Positions 11,062 to 22,706 of a stretch of DNA of 64,000 nt are shown piece by piece. The position numbers were made by a program, and so were the translations under genes. The notes beneath the pieces were generated by a model. The model was given only the letters and a program-made list of their open reading frames with translations, was not told the DNA's origin and made no database searches. Position 1 is the first letter of the stretch. Every line of letters begins with the position of its first letter. Source of the stretch: Tetracladium setigerum (Eukaryota > Ascomycota > Leotiomycetes > Helotiales); the NCBI GenBank assembly GCA_031472005.1, contig PZJY01000002.1, positions 248,001 through 312,000 on the forward strand. The letters run 5' to 3'.

Positions 11062-12066
11062 TTCAAACTCTGTAGGATCATCCGCACAATTTCCCAATGG
11101 TACGAAAAGACATTAGGAGGGCGAGCTACATGCTGTTGCTGCCTGGGTTATTGCTTTTGATACGCAGGAAGATGCTGATCGGGGACCTGCAGATGTTGAT
11201 GCTGCTCATTTCGACCAGGGCTTTCCGAACTGGTGAGCGAAAGCAATTGCCGCGGGCTTGGGCAAAACGCCTGAAACTTGATTTTCTGGGCTGCTTTTAA
11301 TTCTGCAGGGCTTCTTAAAGATCTGTATTTTTTGCAATGTTGTTTGTCGAAGAATTTGCTTGGTTGATGTGGTGCCGGCACTGGCGGTCACATAGAAATT
11401 GCAGTCACTCAATACCAACAACTCTCTTTACGGTGGATTATACTGTATATCTCCATTAAGATGATCTCAGAACTATACAATAAATTTCAGGACCCAAATC
11501 AGTAGTAGAGGTGAAGACCTGCTGGAAGAAGATATATCACGTGACATCGCGGGGTTCTTTGTTGACATTGAATTTCTTAAGCGAGGTGTCGAAAGCTATG
11601 CAGCTCAAGAGCCACGCGTTTGTCTTCCGAGACGTTGTAGCGCTTCAGAAGTGTTCAGAACACATTTACTGATTGTAGGCATCGACAAAAATGTCTCATA
11701 AACCTCTGGTAACGAAAATGCGGTGAAGACTCACATTGTCATGTCCTAGCGAAAGCTGGACAAGTCCTGCACCTCATCTTCTTGGCGGAGTTCAAGTTTC
11801 TGGAGAAGCTGATTCAAGTGACGCACCAAAATGAATTCACTGAACCTGCTTCTAATATTAGTGAACTAATAATAGTAGAGATTGAAAGCGATCTTGATCC
11901 AGATGAGGCTGTCTAGAAATAATGAACGAGACAGCGAACAGCCAGTCTAATATATATAGCTCCATCGTAAATAAGATTTTAAACAAATTCTTCCATCCCT
12001 AAAATATGCGAAAACCACAAAACCACTATTAATAGAGTTGAAACTATCCACACACCACTCTCAGAC
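11062..12066. other. Spacer between the two WDLT loci, with a possible coding remnant
   Basis: There is no intact gene. At about 11117-11280 one plus frame reads ELHAVAAWVIAFDTQEDA... up to a TGA at 11237-11239, and continues AKAIAAGLGKTPET after it. This looks like a decayed exon but I cannot name it. The rest, to the second WDLT locus, is AT-rich and featureless. Confidence 0.35.
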
Positions 12067-13002
12067 ATGTCTACCTCAATTTGGCCCCCTCGCTTGTTAC
12101 TCGAGCAACCCACTCCAGAAGCCAAGGCATATGCCCAACACATGTGGGATCTAACTTACCAAAAGCAAGTGCAAACGGTAATCTGGTGCTCCATCCTCCC
12201 AACTTTCAACAACGAGATCCAAGAAAGATTTAAGGCTGGTACGCCGGATTTTTCTCGATACAAGCAGCACCTTGACTCGTGGGAGTTTGAATGTGCTAGA
12301 ATAGGCCAGAGTCTCCAGGCGGGTCTTGATGTCCGTATTACCTATTCCACTTCCCAATTACTCTGTGGATCCAGCAGTTAACGAATCATGATATCACAGA
12401 TACTCTTTTCAGAATCAGAGGCAATCGTCAAAGCCTACCAACAAACCCGAACATCGAAGAAACTCCCGGTACGCGAACCGTTCTTCATGATTGATCCCAC
12501 AATTTCCGATGTCCGACGTAGAGTCCAAAAAGAATTCAATGTCGCTCGTGAAGCAATTGCCATTAGCTCCACAACGCTAAGTCATAAGGAGTTCATTGAG
12601 TCGAGAAGTATTGCTGGAGGATTGTACTTTGCTGGAAATCCACATTTTCCTGAAAGTCTGTCACCCGAGAGAGAATACGGTGACCTTCAGAAAGCTTTTC
12701 GAAAGAACAAAGCGGATGGTGTGGAGGAGCCGATGAAGTGGTTACCGAACGCTCTGGCGGGAATCATGGGGTACCGAATTGACGGGATAAAGTTGGACAA
12801 GGCGGCACCTCAGACGGAGTGGGAGTTTCGCCATTCATCTCGCAGGTTGGGTTATATTGGTGTTGAGGAATTTTTAGTTTGGAGGGGTGTTTTAAACAAA
12901 GGAAAGGTCGGCGAAGAAAGGATGCACAAGGGCATCAAAAATGGATTGGGGGATACGGAAATGGAAGAGCAACGCAAGCCAAAGCGTCTCCGGAAAGATT
13001 AG
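12067..13002 (+). pseudogene. Second member of the WDLT family (copy 2), interrupted or spliced
   Basis: The frame starts with MSTSIWPPRLLLEQPTP at 12067 and runs to TAG 13002 in one phase, with a TAA at 12379-12381. It matches copy 1 at 9841 on both sides of the stop: EAKAYAQHMWDLT before it, and ISQILF, EPFFMIDPT and REAIAISS after it. The segment just before the stop aligns poorly, so a short atypical intron (for example with a GTCCGT donor near 12331 and an ATCACAG acceptor near 12401) is possible instead of nonsense decay. The C-terminus is basic (KPKRLRKD), which could be a nuclear targeting signal. There is no recognised domain. Confidence 0.5.
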
Positions 13003-13924
13003 TTGCTCTTTATACATAAGACCAGCAATAACAGAGACGCTATTTAACCGTGTTGTCTCCCTTTGAGGTGAATTGTATTATCAAGAACTAATCTTAGTGA
13101 AATTAAGAGCTATTTCCATAATCATCGAGTTTTTGATCTTGAGCTTAAAAGCAAACAACGATTTGTTGATTGTTCACTACTTACGCCGTTTTTGCTTCTG
13201 GCTCTTGGTTGAGATGCGAAATATTAGAGAAGTTTAGAGTAGCTGCATTTTCAAGAGAGGCAGTCATTTACAGTTATGGGAATTAATGTGCTAAGAAGAA
13301 GGAGGCAATGACTTTAACACTGCTTTTACTACACCTTTTCTCACTTGATTAACATTGCAGAAGTTCACAAAGCTTGGGATATCTCTGCAGTGTCAAGAAA
13401 TTCATGGACGGCTACGAGAATAAATTTCTTGTTTGCACAAAGGCTCGCTTAAACCATCACTTACGAACTTCACGAGGTCCATCAAAATGGAGCAGAATTG
13501 TAGAAAGAAGTGTCGTTATCTTTATTTCGTGTGAACGTTAATCCATCCATTCATCCATAAAACAAAGAGGAGATTGCAGAGAAGATGATCGAGGGAGGCA
13601 GCCACCTTGCACGTCCACCTTCAAAATTGGGAAGTTCCAGAACTCCAGCACCCGTCCAATTGTGATATCCCCCAAGAAGTATGTGTATGAAATCCCCCAA
13701 AGCAAGTGACCAACCAGAACGCCCATGAAAACCAATCCATCATATGCTCCAAGTTGAATGAAACCCCAAAAAGAACATGCCAAGGGCTTCCAACAAGACT
13801 ATAACCACATTAAAAAAGTCCAAAAATGAAAGAGCTCAGATCGAGGAAAGGCAAACGCACCAGTTGACCAGAAGAAGATGCCCCCATGTAAAGCTCCCTG
13901 CTGTGCCAATGACCCAAGGTTGAT
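13003..13924. other. Intergenic, AT-rich
   Basis: No gene, repeat or motif stands out between the second WDLT locus and the minus-strand pseudogene that ends at 13925. Confidence 0.45.
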
Positions 13925-14548
13925 TCAAGGGTTGTTATCCACAAAGCCTTGTGGAAGACGTCCCCTCTCGATCAACCTCTCGATGCATCTCGCACGAGTC
14001 CTGCCGCTCACACGAGCTCCCTTGTGCTGTTAATGGTTTCTTTGTACCTCCTGGTAGATTTTTGAATCCATGGAGTTATAGGCTTTGTACCATTCATCCA
14101 GTAGCATGCCAGCTGGAGGGTTGCCGCATTCATGTCGGAGACCAATTCGTGTGGCGTTGAAGGTTGTTGGCTGGACATGGCAGCTGTAACCTCCAGGTGG
14201 AGGTTGGTAAACTGCGTTGACCATCTGGCCGGCGCGGTAAGATGGGAGAGGCACGGCGGGTGCAACGGGGCCAGCAGGTGCAGGGGGAGCTGGTGCGATG
14301 AGAGCGGCAGCAGGTGCAGGTGCAAGTGCTGGGGCAGGTGCACCTTGAGCAGCAGCCCAAGAAGTTGGTGAAACGATCTGAAGCGAATCGTCGTCAGAGC
14401 CGGCTGGGCTTGCCGGAACAGAGGAGTCATCGTCAGAAACACCTTCCTGTGCTTCGTCGTCGAAGTTGTGAGGAGCTGCTTGAGAGTTAGCGTTGTTTAA
14501 GCTATTGGACGTATCATATAAGAGAAGTGTTCCAGTCTCTAGTTGCAA
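13925..14548 (-). pseudogene. TRAR/FVD-family gene, copy 1, with internal stops
   Basis: The frame has an acidic N-terminal part, an Ala/Pro-rich linker, then YRAGQMVNAVY, PPPGGYSCH, DEWYKAYNSMDSKIYQE, a TAA stop at 14032-14030, and in the same frame SGRTRARCIERLI...GFVDNNP with a TGA at 13927-13925. The paralogue at 15665 matches on both sides of the TAA, so the stop is internal. The same frame remains open upstream of 14548 to about 14680 (AADNEAAANAEENVEG), with a TAG near 14627. Both stops could come from CAA and CAG by C-to-T change in a CpA context. No known domain is visible. The function is unknown. Confidence 0.6.
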
Positions 14549-14681
14549 CTGGCGTCTTGGACATTTGATGTTCGTACCTTCGACATTTTCCTCAGCGTTG
14601 GCAGCTGCCTCATTATCTGCAGCTTCCTAAGCTTCCGCTGCCGCACTAGCGGCAAGAACACCCCTACTCTGGTTTCTATTT

Positions 14682-15664
14682 GACCTGTAGGGGACTGAGC
14701 CCAGGTATGGCTCAGGGGTCGGGGTTGGGCTCAAGGATGTGTCGCCGCTTGAGACTTGGCATGGCGCTCTTTATCAGCTTATATCCTTGAGAGATGAAAG
14801 ATACGAATGGATTAGATGGAGGGACATACCAGACATTGCGATTTGTAGTCTTGAATGGACTTTGACTGTAAAAGGTGGAGGTGGTGTAGGTGGTGAAGGT
14901 GTTGTAGATTGTCAGCGTGGAGGATGTCAATGCTGAAGGTTGTCGCAGTCGTTGGTGGTGGTGGTGCGAAAAAGAGTCGAGCTGGCGAGGTGACCAAGAC
15001 CAAGGCCTTCGCGAATCGGAAAGACGCTAAGCATCAATGACAAAAGATCAAGTGTCGACTCTTATTCACAATAATAGACGCGCTACGCGTTCACCCATTG
15101 TCAATATGTGATGTTTACTGTCAAAGGGCGTCAAGAATCCACTAGCGTGAAATAGCCGAGGTGAAGTTCAGTGAAAGAACTTCACTTCACCTTGATAGTC
15201 TCATCTTTAAAAGCTTTAAAGATATTGGAGATGACACAGCTGCGTTGTTGGATTTAGATGGCTTCCATCCAAGTTTAAATGTGATAGCTGGAGTGGATAT
15301 CATGTGGACTGCTTGTGGAGTTGAAGATATAGGCGATTATGTGCTCAAGATGATATATAGTATTGTCTAAATGTGGTGATTATGTAGGGTATCATGTATA
15401 GGAATAAGCAAGCTTCTGGAATCCGAAGATAAAGATAGATGTGTGAGCAAGATCATATATAATGTGGTTTACATGTAGTGATTATATAGCGTATTATGTG
15501 AGGAAAATCAGGCATGAAACGAAATCACAGTTAAAAATGGAATCACAGAGGGAAAATTCTTGATGAAGGGTGGAAGTGTCATTTGAGGCAGGAGTCCGAA
15601 CTACTCATACCTTCCCACCACTGCTTCTACTCAAGAGTAGCTGTCCAAACACTCCTCCTTCCAC
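14682..15664. other. Spacer between two TRAR/FVD paralogues
   Basis: There is no intact gene. A short minus-strand frame ending near 14712 (MPSLKRRHILEPNPDP) could be a relic of the upstream part of the 13925 locus. A tandem repeat at 15325-15503 is listed separately. Confidence 0.4.
15325..15503 (+). repeat. Two tandem units of about 101 bp
   Basis: Unit 1 (15325-15402) and unit 2 (15426-15503) share GATA.AG..GAT.TGTG, then GCAAGATCATATAT (or a near match), ATGT(G/A)GTGATTAT(G/A)TAG and G.ATCATGTATAGG-like ends. The offset between matching positions is 101 bp. Confidence 0.6.
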
Positions 15665-16423
15665 TCAAGGGTTGCTATCAACAAAGTCGGGTGCCAAATG
15701 TCCAGATCCAATGAGTCTTGCAACAGCGCGTGCTCTGGTCTCACCACTGATTCTCGCACTGCTCGAGCCCCCAAGTCTAGCAGAAGGTCCAGCGCCATGT
15801 CTTTCTTTATACAACTTGCTATCGGTCGTATTGTAGATTTTATCCCACTGATCATGTGAAATTCCTGGTGGTGGAATTCCTTGAAAAGAAGGGAAATGAA
15901 TCTTAACCCCATCTTCGAAATGGTTGAGTGGGTGGCATTGATATCCTCCAACGGGACGGACGTATTTGCCATTGACCAGAGAACCTGCACGCCAGCCCGG
16001 TGTGTGATTGACGAGGAGATGACCCATGGGAGCTGGGATGATAGTTGGGTGCATTGGAGCGACGGGGGCTTGCGGGGCTGCGGTAGCCTGGCTTGCGACC
16101 GAGTCTTGAGAACCAATGCTCGATACTCCATGGGCGGTAGAATCGGCTGGAGCTCGGTGATCATCGTCGCCGTCGGAAGCTTGGGCGGCAGAATTGACTG
16201 GAGGTTGATCTCGGTTCTTGTCGACAACGTCGTTTCCTTCCTCGTCGAGAGAATTCTCATCGTCCGTGAGGAAAAGAGATTCTTCGTTTGCATCGGCAAC
16301 ACCATGCTCATTCGAATCAACCTCCATCGGATCAATCAATTGGTGATTCTCGGTGCGAGCGTGACCGTTGGCCTCGACTCCACCAATCTCCTCCCATTCT
16401 CCCTGACGAGTATCTTGATCCAT
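15665..16423 (-). CDS. TRAR/FVD-family hypothetical protein, copy 2 (intact)
   Basis: This is an uninterrupted frame of 252 residues from MDQDTRQGEWEE. Residues 1-95 are acidic and probably disordered, and an Ala/Pro stretch follows. The conserved core is WRAGSLVNGKY, VGGYQCH, PPPGISHDQWDKIYNTTDSKLYKE and a C-terminal SGETRARAVARLI...DFVDSNP. Core and tail match the decayed copy at 13925. The tail also matches the gene at 22930. There is no signal peptide or membrane segment. I do not recognise the family and propose no function. The conserved GYxCH and the Trp and Tyr positions suggest a small folded domain. Confidence 0.7.
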   Translation of the reverse strand: MDQDTRQGEWEEIGGVEANGHARTENHQLIDPMEVDSNEHGVADANEESLFLTDDENSLDEEGNDVVDKNRDQPPVNSAAQASDGDDDHRAPADSTAHGVSSIGSQDSVASQATAAPQAPVAPMHPTIIPAPMGHLLVNHTPGWRAGSLVNGKYVRPVGGYQCHPLNHFEDGVKIHFPSFQGIPPPGISHDQWDKIYNTTDSKLYKERHGAGPSARLGGSSSARISGETRARAVARLIGSGHLAPDFVDSNP

Positions 16424-17072
16424 CGCGATAGCAAACTTTCGTGGTCTGCCATATCCATACTGTTAGCCAAAACATACCCAAATTTAAAAACGGGTTTCGA
16501 TTCAACTCACGAGCTATCGTTGATTCGTTTTTGCTTGCTCGAGGAAAGTCGAGGGCGGAAGCGAACCCGTCTATTTCTAAAATAGATTCCCCGGTGCGGC
16601 AGAGCCCAACCGAGCTAGCACGTTTTTGGAAATTATATTCCGCAAATCACCACGGGCAACAAAGGTACCGACACTGGACAAGTATAGTATGCACCAGTCA
16701 GCAACATTCATGCTTTGCATACACTGTAAGTCAACCTTCAGGCTATGCATACGCTGGAGTGGGCAACCTTCAGGCTCTGCGTATGCTGTAAGTCAACCTC
16801 CAGGCCGACCTGATATCAGTCTGTTGTACGGCGAGGGTTTCCGATTGCTCTCGGTCCCCCACAATCCCGTCAAGTAAACATGCCTTTGAGTAGCTGTACT
16901 GATCTCCGGTCTTGACATAGCTCACGTCCCAAAATGATTTGCGAAACTCCTCGTCGACGGTCCGGATCTGAGCAAGCAATCCTTCGCATCGAAGTTCGTC
17001 TTCAAAGACTTCAAACAAGATACAGCATCCTTCAAGCATCGTTATGTTGTACTTATTGCATCCGCATTAAGG
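16424..17072. other. Intergenic with a short tandem repeat
   Basis: The stretch lies between the start of the 15665 gene and the stop of the Zn2Cys6 gene ending at 17073, both on the minus strand. It contains the promoter of the former and the repeat at 16716-16804. No gene is visible. Confidence 0.45.
16716..16804 (+). repeat. Three tandem units of 30-32 bp
   Basis: Units start at 16716, 16746 and 16778 with TGCATAC, TGCATACG and TGCGTATG. They continue with CTG.A.G...CAACCT(T/C)CAGGC. A fourth, worn unit may precede them at about 16688. Confidence 0.6.
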
Positions 17073-19633
17073 TCAAGCTCCATGACCGCCCTCCCAATTT
17101 CCCCAAAAGGTCCCCGAGTCACCGCCAGCAACAGAGCCATGCTCCACAACCATAAAACCATCTTGACTCAGCCGGGGAAATTGCCCTCCAAGCATGCCAG
17201 TAACACTCATATCACCACCCATTGAAACAGGATGGCGCGGAAGGTCTGGCATTGGTAGTGGTACACCATCAAAAGTGCCTGGGAAAGGTGTCCAAAATAG
17301 TTGATCCTGATCTGATGGAGCTACAGAGTGTGCTGTCAAAGTACTGGATGTTGAATGAAACGGACGGGGGTCTGAGATGATGTTCTGAGCGAGACTATAT
17401 ACTGAGTGAGACTGAGAATTTGGTGCCATGCTCACAAGGTCAGGCGCAGAGTGTTTGCGTTCTATGTGGTGCGTGACCTGAGAGTTGCTGATAAGCGGCG
17501 TTTCTGGTGCGTGAAAGCCATTTTCGGTAGCGTTTGCTGGGTTCTGGTAAAGCTTGTGTTGTGGAAGGGAGTTTGTTTCTATGTCAGGCAAAACCCCGCC
17601 TGACTCTACGATTGCTTCTTGTACCCTCCTGGGGACGACGTTGCACCACTTGTAAGTAAGACCCACTAGTGCTTGCGCGTATCTGCTGACCAAGGGGTAT
17701 GTTGATTTTATAGAGTACAATTGCTTGATCGAAGCAGCCAGAAATATCTCCGACTGCTCTGTGGCCGCTGAATTTGTTGTCGTGGGTGTGCTAGATATGT
17801 CAACAAGATGTATAATGCCAGCTGACATAGTACAGTGCGATTGAACAAATATTGTTGGCCTAATGTCATACATTCGCACATATTGTTCCATTAGGCGGGA
17901 TATCAGGTGAGCTTTTTCAGTACATATTTGGCGAGGTGTCTTCGTGCTTTGTACAAAAGAGACTTTGAGGAAAGGGCGGAAGAGATGGATGACACAAGTG
18001 TGGTAGTACATACTATAACGGGTCAACTTGGCGATCTGTCGATAACATACTAAAAGACCTACTGAAGAGTAAAGATTTGAGGCAAAGTTGGACCATCTTC
18101 TCTGATCCGTAAACTCTCGGGCAGTTCCTTGAACCAGGTCTGGAGTTTTTCATGATAGTGCTGAATCTTTCGACTAGTAATTCGGTCTCGGGGAGCATAG
18201 AACATCTGAAGAATGTCATTCAGAATCTCAGCCAGGAGACTATTCTGCAAGAGAATGCTGTATTTTTGGCTTGGTTGGCAAAGTTCCTCGCTTATCCCAT
18301 CCCACTTAGAGAGGCCGTGGGGCCTCCATGGTTTCAGCTCCATGTGTTGCGTAAGTCCAGGCTTTTCCAGCCTAATAGCAGCACGCGGCAAGGCCGAGAT
18401 TCTCCCAACACAGATGGACCAGATAGTCTGAAGCGAGAACACTCCCCAGAGAGTAACTCTACGAGCTTCTATTTCCGATGCGGTCAGATCTGATTCTGCA
18501 GCTGATTTGATATGCAGTCCAAGTTGGATTGTCATGCTGACCATTTGGCTTGCATACTGCCAGCCAGGGCTGTCATGATCATGCTTTGCTTGCCTGAGAG
18601 ACATTATTCCGAGAGCTTGCACAGTCGTGAGAGATGACCGATCATCCGCCTCGAGGAGTCGTTTTGCTTCGGCAAAGAAATGAGAGCCGCGGGAGGACGG
18701 GTCGTTGGGGTCAGCCATTGCTTCGGGTCGATCTGAGTATATACAGCCCAACGCGAGTATGGCGTTGACAAGCAGTGGCGTGCAGTACTTCAACTTCTTG
18801 TCATGTAGTCCGTGATAGAAGACTTCCTCAGGGAAAATAAGGTAGAAGGGATGACTCCAAGTGAAGTACAGCTCAAGCAAATGGTTAATGAACTCCACAT
18901 CGTTGGTTACCGCCGTCCAAGAACCCATCTGGCTGCCAGTATTGGGTGTTTGCTCTTCATCCGGTCGGGAATAAACAGGTTCGAAGTGTGACCATATTGC
19001 CTCAGGTGGCCCGCTGTTTCCAACACAGGCTGGGCCGAAAGACTCGCAAGCTCGCCTTCTAGCTTATACGACGATGTGCCACCTGGGATCTCCAGCTTCG
19101 GCTTCGTTCCCAAGCTCATCTTTCGTATGACATCTGCAATAGACTCATAGCTCTCATCTGGATTTGCCCTGATCAAGCTGATTATGTCGTCAACGTCGGC
19201 CTCGGATGCCCGTTTCAGAGCATCAAGAATTAGATTCTGAGCACCAAGTTCGTCCTTCAATTGAGCAATGTCCCGCTTCAAAGCTCCCTTCCGGCGATGA
19301 TCGCTGTCAATGTCGTAGTAGCAGGGAGAAGAGTATGTGTTCAGGCACGCGAAGCAAGTTGGTTTGCTTCCATCGCACTATGCAAAGTGTCAGTACTTCG
19401 TTTATCTTGGGATTCCTTGCCAGTCTGGAGGAAGCGATTGGACATCGCGGAGCACGTCAACGGAGGGCTTCGCAGACCTTGGACTTCCGCTTCCTGCAGG
19501 GCATGCAGGCGATCGAGATGCACTGGCGCTTAGAAGAGCCATTGTTGGCCAGCGAATTCTGTTGTACCGTGGGTGGTGGAGCTTTCGAGCCTGGTTGGAG
19601 TTTACGGAGCAGACCCCGCGGCGGTCTCTCCAT
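17073..19633 (-). CDS. Zn(II)2Cys6 transcription factor with fungal regulatory domain, nit-4-like
   Basis: The model has four exons: 19633-19478, 19377-19070, 19013-18063 and 18012-17073. Introns of 100, 56 and 50 nt have GT...AG ends, and the spliced frame is exactly 785 codons including the stop. The zinc cluster spans the first intron: cysteines 43, 46, 53, 60, 63 and 71 (C-x2-C-x6-C-x6-C-x2-C-x7-C). It is followed by the basic RRKGALKRD linker and a helical region (AQLKDELGAQNLILDALK) like that in nit-4/NirA-type regulators. The fungal_trans (MHR) domain starts at about residue 195 (FINHLLELYFTWSHPF) and includes LHMYYHTCVIHLFRPFL across intron 3. The C-terminus is Ser/Pro/Gly-rich. Family members bind CGG-containing DNA in the nucleus. 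The target pathway cannot be read from this sequence. The 56-nt intron is the least certain. Confidence 0.85.
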
Positions 19634-22334
19634 CCTGAAGGGCTCGTGTTATATGGAAGAAAAGAAGGGCTTGTGTCTTGTGCGCTCTGTTTCCATTGTC
19701 TCTGCCGGATTGGCAATTATGAGGATAAAATAAGAGTGCAACGATCTGCTGGTGGAAGGGCACAAGCTGAAAGGTGATGGTTTGGACGGGTAACGAACTC
19801 ACTTTCTTTCCGCAGGACGAGATGCAGCCGGGATGAAGGCCAGGGTGGTGAGGGCCTGTCCCACGCCTGTGCCATGCTGGATGGGGTTTAGCCGATTAAG
19901 CGATATTACTCAGCGCATGGGAAAAGGGGGCCGAAGTTAAATCTCACGACACGCGATTGTCTAATTCCATTCTCAATCTGACAATTGAATGCTTCTTTAT
20001 CTAATATCTTTGAATTACTGTCAATCATCTCAAATAAGAAACTTGTGTCTCTTCGTATCTGTATTACCCAACACTTTTCACATTATCTAGATACTGATAT
20101 CAACACAAACACTAAGTTCAAAGCGAAGCGAAAGTATGCATGCAATAAGAGAATGCCAACATATAAAGATCCTCCCAATTTCTGATGATCTTCCTTGATA
20201 TATGTATTGTAAGTCTATGCAATGTTTGATGGTAATCATCTCTTGCAAGTATGATTTTGATGCTTTCATTAATCTTCACAAAAGTACCCTTCAATTCAGT
20301 CCTTTGTGTTATGTGCGCAACTTCTTAGCTGCTAAGCTTTCACACAATTGTTGATATGTAGTAATGTATAATGACTTCTTCGATCCCTCTTTGCATTACA
20401 GGCTCCTTTCATAATAATAGTACATGAAATAAATATGGCTTTTCCTGTTGCTGAAGTAGATGTTGAGTGACTGCAAGGCGCTAGTGGTTGACGGAGCCCG
20501 GAGAAACTTCATCCCGCGACATCCATCCTACTCTCCTCACGTCGACCCTTCACTTCACAACACCAGCAACAATGAAAACAACAAAGTCAACAAGCAGCAC
20601 AAGAATAGCAAGTATATAAGGATCAAACTTCCTACCACTTACGTTCTCTCTCTATCATGAGGAGCCTCGCAAAGATCATCGGCTCGCCGACTTCTTTCTC
20701 CTCAAATGGCGAATGCTCGCCAGCCTCCAAGCAGGCAGCGCCCTCTCTCTTGCCTCGCTCTCTCCACGAATTTGAACCCGCGCCGCTATTCAAAACGTAT
20801 ATGATATCTCTGAGTATACCGCGCAGGACCGAATACCGCAGAAGTCTTCCAATCCGCAACGTTTTTGCAAACATTTCAGCCCAGCAATTGCCACCCTTGC
20901 TTGAGCTTCTAGCAAGCAGCTACCTCACACGAATGCGTAGCTCTCATGGGCACTACAACTCTTCCAACCACAGACGCTCACAGGCTCTTCATCGAAGCAT
21001 AGGACAATCCACCATTGCTAGAAGCTGCCAGATGCTAGAAACTTCCGCAGCTGGTCTGGACACACTTTTCTGTTCATGTTTGGCTTTTCAAATTCAATTT
21101 TCGTACGAAATGCTTTTGTGTATCTCGGCACACTTAGAGTGACAATGAAATGATAAGAATTTATTCTTGATTGGACAATAGCGCCTCTGAGCTCCTCAAG
21201 TACACAGACAGATGTGGTAAGAGCATCACGGCAAAATTGACCTAGATGGCGATGGCCCAAGTGTGCAACAACTGCTCTAGACCCTCTAAGGTTGTGCGAT
21301 TGTTTTTCTTTTGACCAGGGCCCTTGCAGCCCTTTGCTTTCCTTCAACTTTTATTCTCTTGCTCTCGTGTTTCAAAGAAGTTTCTTAAAACGAACAATCT
21401 CCCACTGTTGCCAAGAGGCTATCTAGGAGTCTCCGAGTCTATGAGCAAACTCCATCCACAGATCTTCCCGACCGCACTACGGTTCCAGGCAGCGTACAAT
21501 CTCAGAGCTTCCGGTATGTCGTATGAGAGCTAGCAAATGCAAGGGAGATCCGAGATGCGAATATTGCATGACTTGGCAAGTTGGCTATATTTTTCTAGAG
21601 ATCGACTACGTCCCTGAAATTATTTTGCCATCTTTTCTTTTGCTCGAATCTCCTCGGCTTGCTTTGGTCAGAGATTTGCAATGCTCCCTGTGGTCCAAAA
21701 TTCAGGACCGCCCAGAAATAATAGTCGTGACGGTCATCAGTAACTTGTCTCGCGACGGTCTGAACCCAGCTCACGTTTCATATGAGTGGGTGAACAATTC
21801 AACGCTTATAGACATCTGCTTCGGTATGATAGGGGAGTCGACATTGAAGGATCATGACACCAGGGCTCATATCTGAGTAGGCTATTCATGACTTGCTATC
21901 GTTCCAGTCAGCGATGCTGCATGAAATGGAGGGGTCCCTTTGATTACCTCCTTTGAGAGTTGTATGCACGAAAGATTCTCTCAGGACTTTGGACCCATAA
22001 TACCGACGCAAATTTGCATATGCCTCCAATCCTGTCTTCATCTAGGTAGGCGAATTTCGGAAGGAAGAGATTTGTATTGTCCTTATTGCATTTAAAGCCA
22101 AAGGAATTGAACCTCTCCTCTGGTCGATTGTCTTTGATGGTGTCATTGGGCAACGGGTTTGAAGAGTCCTTCTGCATATCTAGTTTTTTCTTGTCTTGTC
22201 GCGAAGCTTCAAGCGTGTGTACTCCATTTGCAGATTAGCTCTCGAAGATCTCGGTTCTCAGACGATACATACTGTTGCTCTTGATTGCAATCCTGGGAAT
22301 AGTTACTGGGCTGCAAGAAGTCGATCGGTTTTCA
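19634..22334. other. Gene-poor stretch with possible relics
   Basis: No intact gene can be supported. Between 20690 and 21130 a plus frame interrupted by several stops reads like degraded protein (for example MGTTTLPTTDAHRLFIEA, then a TAG, then DNPPLLEAA), which may be a relic. Other open frames to 22330 lack coding character. The part next to 19634 is the promoter of the minus-strand Zn2Cys6 gene. Confidence 0.4.
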
Positions 22335-22706
22335 ATGCCTCGCCAGTCTCCACCTCCAGGCTTCGGCTATACCCGAACTACTCCCAATTCCGTTCCGGTC
22401 GACAAGCCTTCCTGCCGCACCAATCAAATTCTAGGAATTTTTCCGGTCGCCATTTCTACCAGAGATGAATTGATTCTCTCCTTGGCTCGAATACAACATC
22501 TCCAGAACACCGTCATCTGACAATCGAGATCTTCCTTTTGTCAGGTTCAACACGAAGTATGCGTTCTCCCTTCTGCTAATTTGCAATCGCTGACTCCTGA
22601 CATGCAGCAGGTACTCCTGCGACCATCCACTGGTTCTTCGGCCACTACTCAATCGTTCAACGGTACTTCGCTCGTCAGATCTCTCGACCCGCAAATCGCT
22701 CGCTGA
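22335..22706 (+). pseudogene. Possible interrupted gene of unknown function
   Basis: A frame begins MPRQSPPPGFGYTRTTP and runs to TGA 22518-22520. It continues in phase as VQHEVCVLPSANLQSL... to TGA at 22704-22706. Over 22610-22760 a second frame is also open (AGTPATIHWFFGHYS...) between a CAGCAG acceptor and a GTATGT donor, so a spliced alternative exists. I cannot choose between the two and recognise no domain. Confidence 0.3.

Noticed and set aside
10393..22520. TGA read as a sense codon (recoding), since three loci carry in-frame TGA
   Set aside because: Normal genes in the window use TGA as a stop (for example SCP2-thiolase, CDC25-neighbour genes and TRAR/FVD copy 2), and the loci with internal TGA also carry other defects.
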